From Streptomyces sp. JB150 (GTDB taxonomy: Bacteria; Actinomycetota; Actinomycetes; Streptomycetales; Streptomycetaceae), in the NCBI RefSeq assembly GCF_011193355.1, contig NZ_CP049780.1:1223582-1287581 (forward strand): a stretch of 64,000 nt of DNA, written 5' to 3'. Below the pieces are notes generated by a model, which was not told the DNA's origin, did not search any database, and worked only from the letters and a program-made list of their open reading frames with translations. A program made the translations under genes and the position numbers. How positions within the stretch are numbered: the stretch's first letter is position 1; every line of letters begins with the position of its first letter. This document shows positions 45,325 through 53,969 of this stretch, piece after piece.

Positions 45325-48063
45325 CTACCCGGGCATCCGGTCGCCGAGGAGGGCCAGGTTCTCGATGGCGGCGAGGCCGTACAGCGCGGTGTCGTTGGTG
45401 GACACCCAGGTGGCCTCGCTGCCCTCGACCAGGGCCATGGGCCCGCTGACCTTCTCGGTCTTCCAGGGCGCGGACTCCTTGTAGCCGTCGGAGTGGTAGA
45501 ACTTCTCCCAGGCCCGCTGGGCGAGTTTCGCGTCGCCGGTCTTGACGGCCGCGTAGGCGTCGAGGCGGGAGTGGCCCTGGAAGAGGATCAGGCTGCCGAA
45601 ACTGGAGCCGTAGCGGGCGGCCTGTTCGGCCTTGGTGGCGTTGAAGTAGCGGCAGTAGTCGAAGTAGGCCTCGTTGAACTCGGGCATGTCGACGAGGTCG
45701 ATGAGTTCGGCGCACAGCTCGTTCAGACCGAAGACGGCGGAGAGGTGCGAGACCCCGACGACCGGCTTGTCGGCGATGGCGAACCGGCCGGTGTCCAGGT
45801 CGTACAGGCCGGTTCCCTGGACGAAGCCGTTGGGCTGGGCGGCGATGGTCTCCATCGTCGACAGCACGCGCGCCTTCGCCTTCTCCCACTTCGGTCCCTT
45901 GCGCTCCCACTCGGTGAGCCACGCCGAGACCAGGCCGCTCCAGTCGGTGCCGAAGCCGATCGACAGGGCGTGCCGGTCGGGTGTGTAGGGCTCGGTGCGG
46001 ATCTTGCGGATGGGGTCGAGGACGAGGAAGGTCTCGTCGGAGTCGACGTTGGCGTGCATGAGGTCGCCGACGCGTTCGTCGGCGGTGAGGAAGTAGTAGT
46101 AGCGGCGGTAGGTGGTGTTGGCGATGCGCTGCTGCTTGGCGCTGTCGGCGTAGTGCTGGACGCCGTGCCGGGTGCCGAGGCCGGCCCATTTGCCGAGGTG
46201 GTAGACGTCGACCTCGCCGGTGTGCCGGGTCATGGCCTCGGCGAAGCGGAAGATGTCGGCGCGGCCGGAGCGCAGGTACGCGTACCAGAGCCACAGGTCG
46301 GGCGACAGCTCGGAGTTGTCCCAGGCGTAGCCGCCGACGTCGTAGCGCCACTGGTGCCGGACGGTGTCGTAGGTGTGCATGATGTCGCCGTAGTCCCAGA
46401 AGCCGTACCACCGGCGCATCTCCACCTGGTCCTTGTAGTAGGTGAAGAGGAAGTCGAGGTGGTCCTCGATCTTCGCCTTGGCGGGGGTGGAGCGGTCGGG
46501 CTCGGCGTACAGGCCCTTGCCGAAGACACCGGCCTTGATGAGCTGCTTGGGCGGGGCGGCCAGCTGGGGCAGCACGCGGACGGCCTCGATCTGCTCGGCG
46601 AGCCGGTCGGCGCTCGGGGTGGAGTCGTTGGCCCAGAAGAGGAGTTCGGAGGTCCGGGCGATGCCGTAGGGGGTGCCGAAGCCGGGCTCGTAGTCCTCGT
46701 AGGTGATGTTGAGGCCTTCGAGCTGCTCGGGGTAGGTGTCCTGGCCGAGCCCGTCGTGGTAGAAGCGCAGGTCCATGGGCTGCGCCTCGGGCGACCAGAG
46801 CCAGAGGGTGACCTGGGCCTCGTCGGTGTGGGCGTCGCGGATGTCGAGCTGGGCGGGGAACTTCTCCCAGAAGTCGCGCAGCCCGAAGGAGAGTCCGCCG
46901 CTCACACCGCCGACGTAGCCGAAGCCGCAGGCCCGTCGGCCGCCGCCCGCGGCGATCCAGCCGTGGCCCTTCTTGGTGCGCTTGCGCACGGTGAAGCCGT
47001 CGGCGGAGAGCTGGGAGAGGGTGTAGTCGCCCCACTCGGGGATGTACTGGAGGCGGGTGGTGACGCGCTGGTCCCACGTCGAGGGGTCGGGCAGCTTCTT
47101 CCCCTCGTACTGGGCGGCCTGCACCGCCTGGCCGGGGTCGCGGCGCAGTCCGGTGATGCCCTTGACGGCCTCGCGGAGCATGCCGGTGCCCTCGCCGCCG
47201 ATGCGGATGTGGCGGTCGTACGACTGGTCGCGCATCGGGACGGTGAAGCGGACGCCGATGCCGCGGATGAAGTCGCCGCTCGCCTTGCCGGGTTCCTGGG
47301 TGCCGTCGTAGGTGATGGTGTGCACCATGCGGAAGGAGTCGGCGCCGGCGTAGAAGTAGAGGCGGAGGGAGAACGGCAGCCAGCTCCGGTCGCCCTTGCG
47401 GTGCTTGCCGTCGATGCGGACGACGGCGCGGACCGGGCCGTCCTGTTCCACCTTCACCTCGGAGATGGCGCCGTCGAACCGGTCGTACTTGACGGTGCCC
47501 TGGTCGCCGTCCTCGATCTCCGGCTGGCGCAGCAGGACGAGACGGCCGTTCTTCGCGATCTCGGTGGCGCCGCGGGTGACGGACTTGACGAGGGTGGAGC
47601 CGGACTTGCCGATCCTCGCGGTGATGACGCCGGTGGAGACGTCGATGGTGCCACCGCCCTGGTCGACGGTGACCTTCTTCTCGGGGGCGGCGGGCTCGCC
47701 GGCGGTCAGGGTGAGCTTGCCGGTGCCGGAGCTGACGGCGTGCGCGGTCCACTTCAGGGAGCCGTCCGGCCAGTAGGCGATCGGCCAGGACTGCACGGGG
47801 ACGGCCGTGCCCTTCTCGTCGGTGAGGGCGAAGGTCTGGTCCTCCCGGTAGGCGCCCTTGGGCCAGGGGACGCCGAGGGTGGAGCCGGGTGCGGCGCCGA
47901 GGCCGCCGTCCTCCAGCCAGTCGAGGACGACCGGTTCCGCGTCGGCGGTCTCGGCTCCGGGCGCGGCAGCGGCGTCCTGCGCCCCCAGCGCCCAGCTGAA
48001 CTGGGCGGCGGCGCCGGCGACGGCGGCCGCCTTGAGGAGGGACCTGCGGGGGATCGGGGACAT
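45325..48063 (-). CDS. PcRGLX/YetA-like exo-rhamnogalacturonan lyase family protein, Tat-exported
   Basis: 912 residues. The N-terminus MSPIPRRSLLKAAAVAGAAA is a Tat signal peptide (RRSLLK, then a hydrophobic core and AAA). The mature protein has a beta-sandwich N-terminal part and a C-terminal alpha/alpha toroid region with many aromatic residues (KIEDHLDFLFTYYKDQVEMR, GDIMHTYDTVRHQWRYD). The length and layout agree with Penicillium exo-rhamnogalacturonan lyase and Bacillus YetA (PL26). The substrate is not proven. Last gene of the sugar operon, 114 bases after the YesL-like gene; the ATG at 48063 is chosen over 48123 because it gives the signal peptide directly. Confidence 0.88.
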   Translation of the reverse strand: MSPIPRRSLLKAAAVAGAAAQFSWALGAQDAAAAPGAETADAEPVVLDWLEDGGLGAAPGSTLGVPWPKGAYREDQTFALTDEKGTAVPVQSWPIAYWPDGSLKWTAHAVSSGTGKLTLTAGEPAAPEKKVTVDQGGGTIDVSTGVITARIGKSGSTLVKSVTRGATEIAKNGRLVLLRQPEIEDGDQGTVKYDRFDGAISEVKVEQDGPVRAVVRIDGKHRKGDRSWLPFSLRLYFYAGADSFRMVHTITYDGTQEPGKASGDFIRGIGVRFTVPMRDQSYDRHIRIGGEGTGMLREAVKGITGLRRDPGQAVQAAQYEGKKLPDPSTWDQRVTTRLQYIPEWGDYTLSQLSADGFTVRKRTKKGHGWIAAGGGRRACGFGYVGGVSGGLSFGLRDFWEKFPAQLDIRDAHTDEAQVTLWLWSPEAQPMDLRFYHDGLGQDTYPEQLEGLNITYEDYEPGFGTPYGIARTSELLFWANDSTPSADRLAEQIEAVRVLPQLAAPPKQLIKAGVFGKGLYAEPDRSTPAKAKIEDHLDFLFTYYKDQVEMRRWYGFWDYGDIMHTYDTVRHQWRYDVGGYAWDNSELSPDLWLWYAYLRSGRADIFRFAEAMTRHTGEVDVYHLGKWAGLGTRHGVQHYADSAKQQRIANTTYRRYYYFLTADERVGDLMHANVDSDETFLVLDPIRKIRTEPYTPDRHALSIGFGTDWSGLVSAWLTEWERKGPKWEKAKARVLSTMETIAAQPNGFVQGTGLYDLDTGRFAIADKPVVGVSHLSAVFGLNELCAELIDLVDMPEFNEAYFDYCRYFNATKAEQAARYGSSFGSLILFQGHSRLDAYAAVKTGDAKLAQRAWEKFYHSDGYKESAPWKTEKVSGPMALVEGSEATWVSTNDTALYGLAAIENLALLGDRMPG

Positions 48064-48177
48064 GGCCTTTCCTTTCCGTACGGGTGCGGGATGCGGGGTG
48101 CGGGACAGGGTTGGCAAGGGCATGACAGAGAGGGGGTACGGCGCTCGGGGCGCCGCCCTTGTTGAAGGCGCCGCGGC

Positions 48178-48783
48178 TCAGCGGCGCCGGTACCGCTCCT
48201 CCACGGCGACGGCCGCCGCCGCGACGGCCCCGAGGACGACAACCGCGAGCGGCGGGCTGAACCAGCCGGAGCAGGCCACCACAGCGACCCCGCAGACCAG
48301 CAGGAACGAGCCGGCCGGGTCCAGGACCGTGCGGCGGCCGGCCGCGCCGAGCAGCGCGCGCCAGGCCGCGCCCGGCGTCCAGGTCGCCGCCGCCCGCAGC
48401 CCGGCGACGGCGGCGGCGATGAGCGCGAGCAGGCCGACCGCTCCGACCAGCGGCCCGCCGGGAAGCCCGGCCCGCGCGGCCTGGACGTCCACCCAGACGG
48501 CGGCCGCCACGGCCCAGCCCGCCAGCCCGACGAGCCAGCCGCCGCGCAGCGCCGCCCGGAAGTCCGCGGCGAACTCCCGCCACCCGCCCGCCACATGGGC
48601 CGTACGGCGCCGCAGATGCCGGGCTCCGGCGGCGAAGGCGGCGGGGTAGGTGACGAGCCCGAGGCAGGCCACGGCGATCCACACGCCGGTGAGCAGACAC
48701 TCGGCGAACACACTGAACCGCTCGCCGAAGACCGGCCCCCCGCGCGAGGAGCGGGCTTTCACGCGTGCTTGCGCCATGGTCAC
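48178..48783 (-). CDS. YesL-like (DUF624) membrane protein
   Basis: 201 residues with about five membrane segments. The N-terminal block FGERFSVFAECLLTGVWIAVACLGLVTYPA resembles the YesL family found near pectin-degradation operons in Bacillus. GTG 48783 has GAAGGG upstream; an ATG at 48777 is also possible. It follows the second permease by four bases, so it is co-transcribed. The role is unknown, possibly a membrane adaptor of the transporter or its regulator. Confidence 0.8.
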   Translation of the reverse strand: MTMAQARVKARSSRGGPVFGERFSVFAECLLTGVWIAVACLGLVTYPAAFAAGARHLRRRTAHVAGGWREFAADFRAALRGGWLVGLAGWAVAAAVWVDVQAARAGLPGGPLVGAVGLLALIAAAVAGLRAAATWTPGAAWRALLGAAGRRTVLDPAGSFLLVCGVAVVACSGWFSPPLAVVVLGAVAAAAVAVEERYRRR

Positions 48784-48787
48784 CGCC

Positions 48788-49663
48788 TCAGCCCTTCAGT
48801 CCGGATGTCGCCATGCCGTCGATGAGGTAGCGCTGGAAGGCCATGAAGAAGGCGATGACCGGCACCAGGGCCACCAGCGACATCGCGATCATGCTGCCGT
48901 AGTTGGAGATGCCCTCCTGGTCGCGGAACATCATCAGGCCGAGCGAGACGGTGTACTTCTCGGGGGTGTTGAGGTAGATCAGCGGCCCCATGAAGTCGTT
49001 CCAGGCGTTGATGAAGGTGAAGATGGCGCTGGTGATGATGGCGGGGCGGCTCAGCGGCAGCACGATGGACCAGTAGGTCCGCAGGTGCCCGCAGCCGTCG
49101 AGCTTGGCGGCCTCGTCCAGCTCGCGCGGCAGCCCGCGCATGAACTGCACCATCAGGAAGACGAAGAACGCCTCCGTGGCCAGGAACTTGCCCGCGACCA
49201 GCGGCACCAGGGTGTCGGTGAGCTCCAGGTTCCGGAAGAGCACGTACTGCGGGATGAGCAGCACGTGGTACGGCAGCAGCAGTGTGCCGATCATCAGCGT
49301 GAACAGCAGGTTCCGCCCGGCGAACCGGATCTTGGCGAAGGCGTACGCGGTGAGCGAGCTGGACAGCACGACCCCGATGACGGCGAGGACCGCGTACACC
49401 AGCGAGTTCCAGAAGAAGCTGCCGATGGAGATGCCGGAGATGCCGTCGGCGAGCCCGGAGAAGTTCGCCCAGACCGGCTCGGTGGGGAGCAGGTCGAGGC
49501 TGGCGATGATGTCCTTGCTCGGCTTGAACGAGGCACCGACCACCCAGATCACGGGGTACAGGACGACCGCGAGGACGAGGAGCGCGCCCGCGTGCCAGGC
49601 GATCGATCCGGCCCGCCGCCGCTCGCCCTCGGCGCGCACGACGGGAGTGGTGGCAGTGGTCAC
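48788..49663 (-). CDS. Carbohydrate ABC transporter permease (MalG-type)
   Basis: 291 residues, about six membrane helices. The EAA loop is visible (RGLPRELDEAAKLDGCGHLR), and the opening LVLAVVLYPVIWVVGASFKP is typical of the second permease of CUT1 sugar transporters. GTG 49663 overlaps the preceding permease stop by four bases. Works with the permease at 49660 and the binding protein at 50631. No ATPase is encoded here, so a shared MsiK-type ATPase is likely. Confidence 0.93.
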   Translation of the reverse strand: MTTATTPVVRAEGERRRAGSIAWHAGALLVLAVVLYPVIWVVGASFKPSKDIIASLDLLPTEPVWANFSGLADGISGISIGSFFWNSLVYAVLAVIGVVLSSSLTAYAFAKIRFAGRNLLFTLMIGTLLLPYHVLLIPQYVLFRNLELTDTLVPLVAGKFLATEAFFVFLMVQFMRGLPRELDEAAKLDGCGHLRTYWSIVLPLSRPAIITSAIFTFINAWNDFMGPLIYLNTPEKYTVSLGLMMFRDQEGISNYGSMIAMSLVALVPVIAFFMAFQRYLIDGMATSGLKG

Positions 49664-50616
49664 TTGGCGGCCTCCTCGTAGTGCACCCACTTCTTCTGCG
49701 ACCAGAACAGGACCGCCGTGACGAGCGCCACCGCGATCACCAGCGTCCACGCCATCGCGGAGGCGAAGCCCATCTGGGCCTCCTTGAACCCCTTCTGGTA
49801 GAGGTAACAGGTGTAGACGAGCGTGGCGTCGGCCGGCCCGCACCGGGTGTCGGAGACGACGTACGCGGAGCCGAACACCTGGAACGCGTGGATGGACTCC
49901 AGCAGCACGTTGAAGAACAGCACCGGCGAGATCATCGGCAGCGTGATGTTCCAGAACCGCCGCAGCGGCCCGGCCCCGTCCACCTCGGCGGCCTCGTACA
50001 GCTCCTGCGGGACCTGCTTGAGCCCGGCCAGGAAGATCACCATGGGCGCGCCGAACTGCCAGATGCTGAGGGCCACCAGGGCGTAGAGGACGTAGTCCGG
50101 GTTGCCGATCCAGCCTCCGACGTCGAGCCCGAAGACCTTCTGCGTACGATCCACGATCGCGTCGTCCGAGAACAGCGCCCGCCACACGAAGCCCACCGAA
50201 ACGCTGGCGCCGATCAGCGAGGGCATGTAGAACGCGGCCCGGTACAGGCCCTGCCCGCGCCGCTTCTGCGCGAGCAGCAGCGCGACACCGAGCGCGAGCA
50301 GCAGCTTCAGCGGAGTGGCCACGACGACGTACTTCAGCGTGACCTCGACCGACTTCTGCCAGCGCGGGTCCTGGAACATCGTCGTGAAGTTGTCCAGCCC
50401 CACCCACTTCGGCGGCGTGAACAGGTTGTAGCTGGTGAACGCGTAGTACAGCGACGCGATCATCGGCCCCGCCGTGAGCAGCAGGAATCCCGCGAGCCAC
50501 GGCGACATGAAGAGATAGCCGGCGAGGTTCTCGCGGCGCCGCCCGCGCCGCCCGGCGGCGGGAGGGGCGGACCGCTTCCCGGCCGGGCGCACGGGCGCTT
50601 CCTTGACGAGCGTCAT
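49660..50616 (-). CDS. Carbohydrate ABC transporter permease (MalF-type)
   Basis: 318 residues, six or more membrane helices after a basic cytoplasmic tail (RSAPPAAGRRGRRRENLAGY). The first helix FMSPWLAGFLLLTAGPMIASLYYAFTSY and EAA loop QVPQELYEAAEVDGAGPLR are standard for CUT1 permeases. ATG 50616 with an upstream GGACG-type weak site. Fourteen bases after the binding-protein gene. Confidence 0.93.
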   Translation of the reverse strand: MTLVKEAPVRPAGKRSAPPAAGRRGRRRENLAGYLFMSPWLAGFLLLTAGPMIASLYYAFTSYNLFTPPKWVGLDNFTTMFQDPRWQKSVEVTLKYVVVATPLKLLLALGVALLLAQKRRGQGLYRAAFYMPSLIGASVSVGFVWRALFSDDAIVDRTQKVFGLDVGGWIGNPDYVLYALVALSIWQFGAPMVIFLAGLKQVPQELYEAAEVDGAGPLRRFWNITLPMISPVLFFNVLLESIHAFQVFGSAYVVSDTRCGPADATLVYTCYLYQKGFKEAQMGFASAMAWTLVIAVALVTAVLFWSQKKWVHYEEAAK

Positions 50617-50630
50617 GGTGGTACGTCCCC

Positions 50631-51917
50631 TCAGCCCGCGAACGCGGCCTTGGCCTCGCTGAACAGCGCCTTCGCGGCGTCGGCCGGCTTGGTCTTGCCC
50701 TGGGCGACCTCCCCGCCGAGCCGCAGGAACGCCGCCTCGATGACATCCGCGCCGGACGGGTGCGGGGTGATCTTCCCGAGCACTCCGGCGTCGGCGACCT
50801 TCTCCTCGTACGCCCGGACGCCCTTGTTGGTCTCGTCGGCGGGCGTGAACGCCTCGTACTGCTCGGTCGTGGCGAGGATGCCGCGGTCGTAGCCCATGAT
50901 CCTGCCGACCTCGGGGTCGTGCACCATGAAGTCGATGAACTGGGCGACCTCCTCGGGGTGCTTGGTCCCGGAGAAGGCGCTGAGCATCAGCGAGCCGAGG
51001 TACTGGCCGGTGTCCTTGCCGTTGGTGGTGGGGATCGGCGCGAGCCCGTAGTCCGACTCGCCCTCGCCCTCGTAACGGATGGAGAAGTTGTCCCAGGTGA
51101 ACTCGGACGCGGCGAGCCCCGCCGAGAGCGCGGACTTGGGCTTGACCTGTTCGACCTTCTTCGGGTCGGCGACGAGCCCGGACCGCACGCGCTTGTAGCC
51201 GTCCTCCCACCACTGCGTCAGATCGTCCTCGGTGAAGCCCAGGTCGTCCTCGGTGAAGAAGGCCTTGCCGTTCTGACGCAGGTACAGGTCGTAGAGGTAC
51301 ATGATGCTGAAGTAGCCGGTGTCACCGGCGACCTTCACCTTGTCCTGGATGGTCTGCAGCGCGTCGAAGTACTCGTCCCAGGTCCAGCCGAACTTCGCCT
51401 CGACGCCCGCCTTTTCGAAGGCCTTGAGGTCGATGACGAGGGCCATGGTGTTGGCGCCGACGGGAATGCCGAGCTGTTTGCCGTCGACCTGCCCGTTCGC
51501 CAGAACGCCGTTGCGGAAGTTCTCCAGCTTCAGATTGCCGGCGTCCGCCTGCGACTTGAGGTCCATGAGAACACCGCGCTTGTCGTACTTGCGCAGGAAG
51601 CCGACCGCATTCTGGAAAACGTCCGGCGGATTCCCACCGGAGGCCTGGGTCTGGAACTTCTCCCAGAAGGCCTCGTAGTCGGTGAATTCGGGCTTGATCT
51701 TGATCTTCGGGAACTTCTTCTCGAAGAGCGCGATGGTCTTCTTGATGGCGATGGTGCGCGGTTCGCCACCCCACCACGCATAACGCAACGTCACCGTCCC
51801 GTCGCCGGAACCGCTGCCCCCACCGCATCCCGTCGTCAGCCCGAGCCCGAGCGTGGCCGCCGAAGCGCCCGCCGCCTTGAGGACCGTCCGCCTCTCGACA
51901 TTCCTGCTGGTACCCAC
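50631..51917 (-). CDS. Sugar ABC transporter substrate-binding lipoprotein
   Basis: 428 residues. Signal sequence with twin arginine (ERRTVLKAAGASAATLGLGL) and lipobox LTTGC; after processing it is a membrane-bound lipoprotein. The mature protein is an extracellular solute-binding fold (family 1) with VTLRYAWWGGEPRTIAIKKT near its start. Start GTG 51917. It is the first gene of the transport operon and has a LacI-type operator about 50 bases upstream. The operon ends with a YetA-like lyase, so an oligosaccharide from rhamnogalacturonan is a reasonable guess. Confidence 0.94.
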   Translation of the reverse strand: MGTSRNVERRTVLKAAGASAATLGLGLTTGCGGGSGSGDGTVTLRYAWWGGEPRTIAIKKTIALFEKKFPKIKIKPEFTDYEAFWEKFQTQASGGNPPDVFQNAVGFLRKYDKRGVLMDLKSQADAGNLKLENFRNGVLANGQVDGKQLGIPVGANTMALVIDLKAFEKAGVEAKFGWTWDEYFDALQTIQDKVKVAGDTGYFSIMYLYDLYLRQNGKAFFTEDDLGFTEDDLTQWWEDGYKRVRSGLVADPKKVEQVKPKSALSAGLAASEFTWDNFSIRYEGEGESDYGLAPIPTTNGKDTGQYLGSLMLSAFSGTKHPEEVAQFIDFMVHDPEVGRIMGYDRGILATTEQYEAFTPADETNKGVRAYEEKVADAGVLGKITPHPSGADVIEAAFLRLGGEVAQGKTKPADAAKALFSEAKAAFAG

Positions 51918-51966
51918 CGTCGAAGCCTCCCCGCAGCGTCGTTGCCGCCTGCATGAATCGTTTCAA

Positions 51967-51978
51967 GTAAGCGCTTGC
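51967..51978. promoter_or_regulatory. LacI-family operator-like site
   Basis: GTAAGCGCTTGC carries the perfect core palindrome AAGCGCTT with central CG, the hallmark of LacI/GalR and Ccp-type operators. It lies about 50 bases upstream of the binding-protein start, where a repressor could block transcription until a pectin-type sugar is present. No LacI-family gene is in the window. Confidence 0.55.
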
Positions 51979-52224
51979 TGGCACAAGTTACGGAGGCACT
52001 ACGGGTGCGTCAATGATTCGGACAGGAATTTCTCGGGACCGGGACCGGCCGGGGCCCGGGACGCGGAGGGCGCACGTCGGCGCGTCGGCGCCGACACCCC
52101 AGGTGGGAGCCGCGCGGCCGGGATACCGAACAGACGGCGGCGAACCGTGCACCGGCCGCCCCCGGCCGAAAGTCACCGACCGGGCGACCGCGACCACGGG
52201 CCCCGCCCCGGAGCCGCGCACACG

Positions 52225-52262
52225 ACGACGGCCCGTCCGCGTACTCGCAGACGGGCCGTCGT
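52225..52262 (-). terminator. Terminator of tRNA-Val(CAC) copy 2
   Basis: ACGACGGCCCGTC (52225-52237) pairs perfectly with GACGGGCCGTCGT (52250-52262), 13 base pairs and a 12-base loop, starting six bases past the tRNA 3' end. It lacks a long U-run. Confidence 0.8.
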
Positions 52263-52268
52263 TCCGGG

Positions 52269-52340
52269 TGGGCGATACTGGGTTCGAACCAGTGACCTCT
52301 TCGGTGTGAACGAAGCGCTCTCCCACTGAGCTAATCGCCC
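52269..52340 (-). tRNA. tRNA-Val (anticodon CAC), copy 2
   Basis: 72-base gene identical to the copy at 42329-42400: same acceptor (GGGCGAT/ATCGCCC), anticodon loop TTCACAC and T-arm. It has a different terminator. Minus strand. Confidence 0.97.
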
Positions 52341-52418
52341 GGGCGCAGGAAGAACATTACCCCATGTCAGGGGGTGCCTGTGACCACCCCCGGCCGGCCC
52401 CCGCGCCCTGGTCCCGGA

Positions 52419-52883
52419 TCACTGGTCCTTGATCTTCCACGGCATGACGAACCCGAACTTCCAGAGGTAGATCCCGGCCAGCACGCCCACGATCACCAGC
52501 CCGGTCACGGTCAGGATGATGTTGCGCCGCCGCACCCTGGGATCCAGGGCGCGCTGCGCGGCCTCGGTGACCTTGCGCTTGGTCCAGCGCAGGACGAGCT
52601 GGGCCCAGACGAACTCAGTCGCCCAGATCGCCATGCCGCCGAAGATCACCACCCAGCCCGGTCCGGGCAGGGGCAGCATGATGATGCCGGCGACGACGAC
52701 CGCCAGCCCCACGATGAACACCCCGACCTGCCAGCTCAGGTGGAGCACCCGGCGCGCCTTGACGAACTCGGGCGCCCGGGACCCGAGCCCTTCCTCGCTC
52801 CCCCGCTCGCTCCGCACCCCGTTCGCCCTCGTCTCGTCGACAGCCATGGCGACCTCGCCAGACTCGTTACTCCCCGTATTCAT
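52419..52883 (-). CDS. PGPGW-motif transmembrane protein (TIGR02611 type)
   Basis: 154 residues from ATG 52883 (MNTGSNESGEVAMAV); an in-frame ATG at 52916 is an alternative. Membrane helices begin LSWQVGVFIVGLAVVVAGIIM, then the diagnostic LPLPGPGWVVIFGGMAIWA. A basic linker (LRWTKRKVTEAAQRALDPRVRRRN) and a last hydrophobic helix follow, ending KIKDQ. Function unknown. It is divergent from ssgB. Confidence 0.85.
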   Translation of the reverse strand: MNTGSNESGEVAMAVDETRANGVRSERGSEEGLGSRAPEFVKARRVLHLSWQVGVFIVGLAVVVAGIIMLPLPGPGWVVIFGGMAIWATEFVWAQLVLRWTKRKVTEAAQRALDPRVRRRNIILTVTGLVIVGVLAGIYLWKFGFVMPWKIKDQ

Positions 52884-52989
52884 ACGGCCAAACCCTACCG
52901 GACCGAAACCCGTCACCGGAATGGACGCTCCCGGCGAACCGGTTCTCGGCCGGAAGAGTTACGTAAAGCCAGGCAAAACACTCAGAGGG

Positions 52990-53013
52990 GTTTACAACGG
53001 CACCGTAGGTGGC
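52990..53013 (+). promoter_or_regulatory. Candidate ssgB promoter
   Basis: GTTT (52990-52993) and GGTGGC (53008-53013) are 14 bases apart, a spacing and shape that could fit a stress/sporulation sigma factor of the sigma-H type, which is known to control ssgB in S. coelicolor. It is about 60 bases upstream of the start codon. The -10 side is a weak match. Confidence 0.35.
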
Positions 53014-53074
53014 ATGTCGATTTCGCCGACGTGCGAATCCCCGAGCGCACACTGAGCGAAAGGCCCTGGCGCTT

Positions 53075-53488
53075 ATGAACACCACGGTCAGCTGCGAGCT
53101 GCACCTGCGCCTCGTTGTGTCGAGCGAGTCCTCCCTGCCTGTTCCGGCAGGCCTGCGGTACGACACGGCCGATCCCTACGCCGTGCACGCCACCTTCCAC
53201 ACCGGAGCCGAGGAGACCGTCGAGTGGGTGTTCGCCCGCGACCTCCTCGCCGAGGGGCTTCACCGGCCCACCGGTACCGGCGACGTCCGCGTCTGGCCGT
53301 CGCGCAGCCATGGTCAGGGCGTGGTGTGCATCGCCCTGAGCTCTCCCGAGGGAGAGGCGCTGCTCGAGGCCCCGGCGCGGGCCCTGGAATCGTTCCTGAA
53401 GCGAACGGACGCCGCCGTGCCCCCCGGCACGGAGCACCGGCACTTCGACCTGGATCAGGAGCTCTCGCACATCCTGGCGGAGAGCTAG
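53075..53488 (+). CDS. ssgB: Sporulation-specific cell division protein SsgB
   Basis: 137 residues. I recognise the sequence as essentially the S. coelicolor SsgB protein (MNTTVSCELHLRLVVSSESS ... FDLDQELSHILAES). SsgB is a small cytosolic SsgA-like protein that recruits FtsZ to future septum sites in sporulating hyphae. It has no membrane segment. ATG 53075 is preferred to the upstream frame opening, which is arginine-rich and unlike the family. A terminator hairpin follows at 53568-53602. Confidence 0.97.
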   Translation: MNTTVSCELHLRLVVSSESSLPVPAGLRYDTADPYAVHATFHTGAEETVEWVFARDLLAEGLHRPTGTGDVRVWPSRSHGQGVVCIALSSPEGEALLEAPARALESFLKRTDAAVPPGTEHRHFDLDQELSHILAES

Positions 53489-53969
53489 GCCAGACCCCAC
53501 AGAGCCGCCCGGCGCCGTCCACTCGGGGAGACGGCTCGGGCCAGGACAACCGCATACGGCACACCACGGCGCCACCCCGCACGCACCCTGCGGGGCGGCG
53601 CCGATGCGCGTGTACATCAACTGTGCGAGACACCCTGCGCCGCGCACGGGACCCGGTGGACGCGCCCGAGACCCATCTGACGCGAAAGCGACGTCACGCA
53701 CGGTCACCAGACACCCGCGTGCTTGATCATCGGCGGCCCCTCTGGCGCTCACGCTGGGTGACCAAAGCCGGAACACCGCGGAGACCGGAACCGGAAACCT
53801 CCCCCACCCTGTCCGCCCGTGAAAAATCCGCCCGGCCCGGGAACCCCGCAGGCCGCGGCGCCGTTGTACGGGCAACCGCGGGGAGCAGGGGGCCGGTGAC
53901 CGCAGGTGAGCCGTTACCATCGGCCAGCATCGGCGGGCGTCGCCCGACCCCCAGGCCAGGGAGCGAAAC
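53489..53969. other. Gap between ssgB and the CGNR gene
   Basis: 480 bases. It holds the ssgB terminator hairpin and, at the right end, the region that must contain the promoter of the CGNR-type gene. The rest is GC-rich and I see no gene or clear site in it. Confidence 0.55.
53568..53602 (+). terminator. ssgB terminator
   Basis: GGCGCC-A-CCCCGC pairs with GCGGGG-C-GGCGCC, 12 base pairs with one mismatch and a nine-base loop, 80 bases past the ssgB stop. No U-run. Confidence 0.62.

Larger units (their letters stand above)
51918..52268. other. Gap between the sugar operon and tRNA-Val copy 2
   Basis: 350 bases without a gene. It holds the operon promoter region with the LacI-like operator (51967-51978) and the tRNA terminator (52225-52262). 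The rest is GC-rich with no credible frame. Confidence 0.55.
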
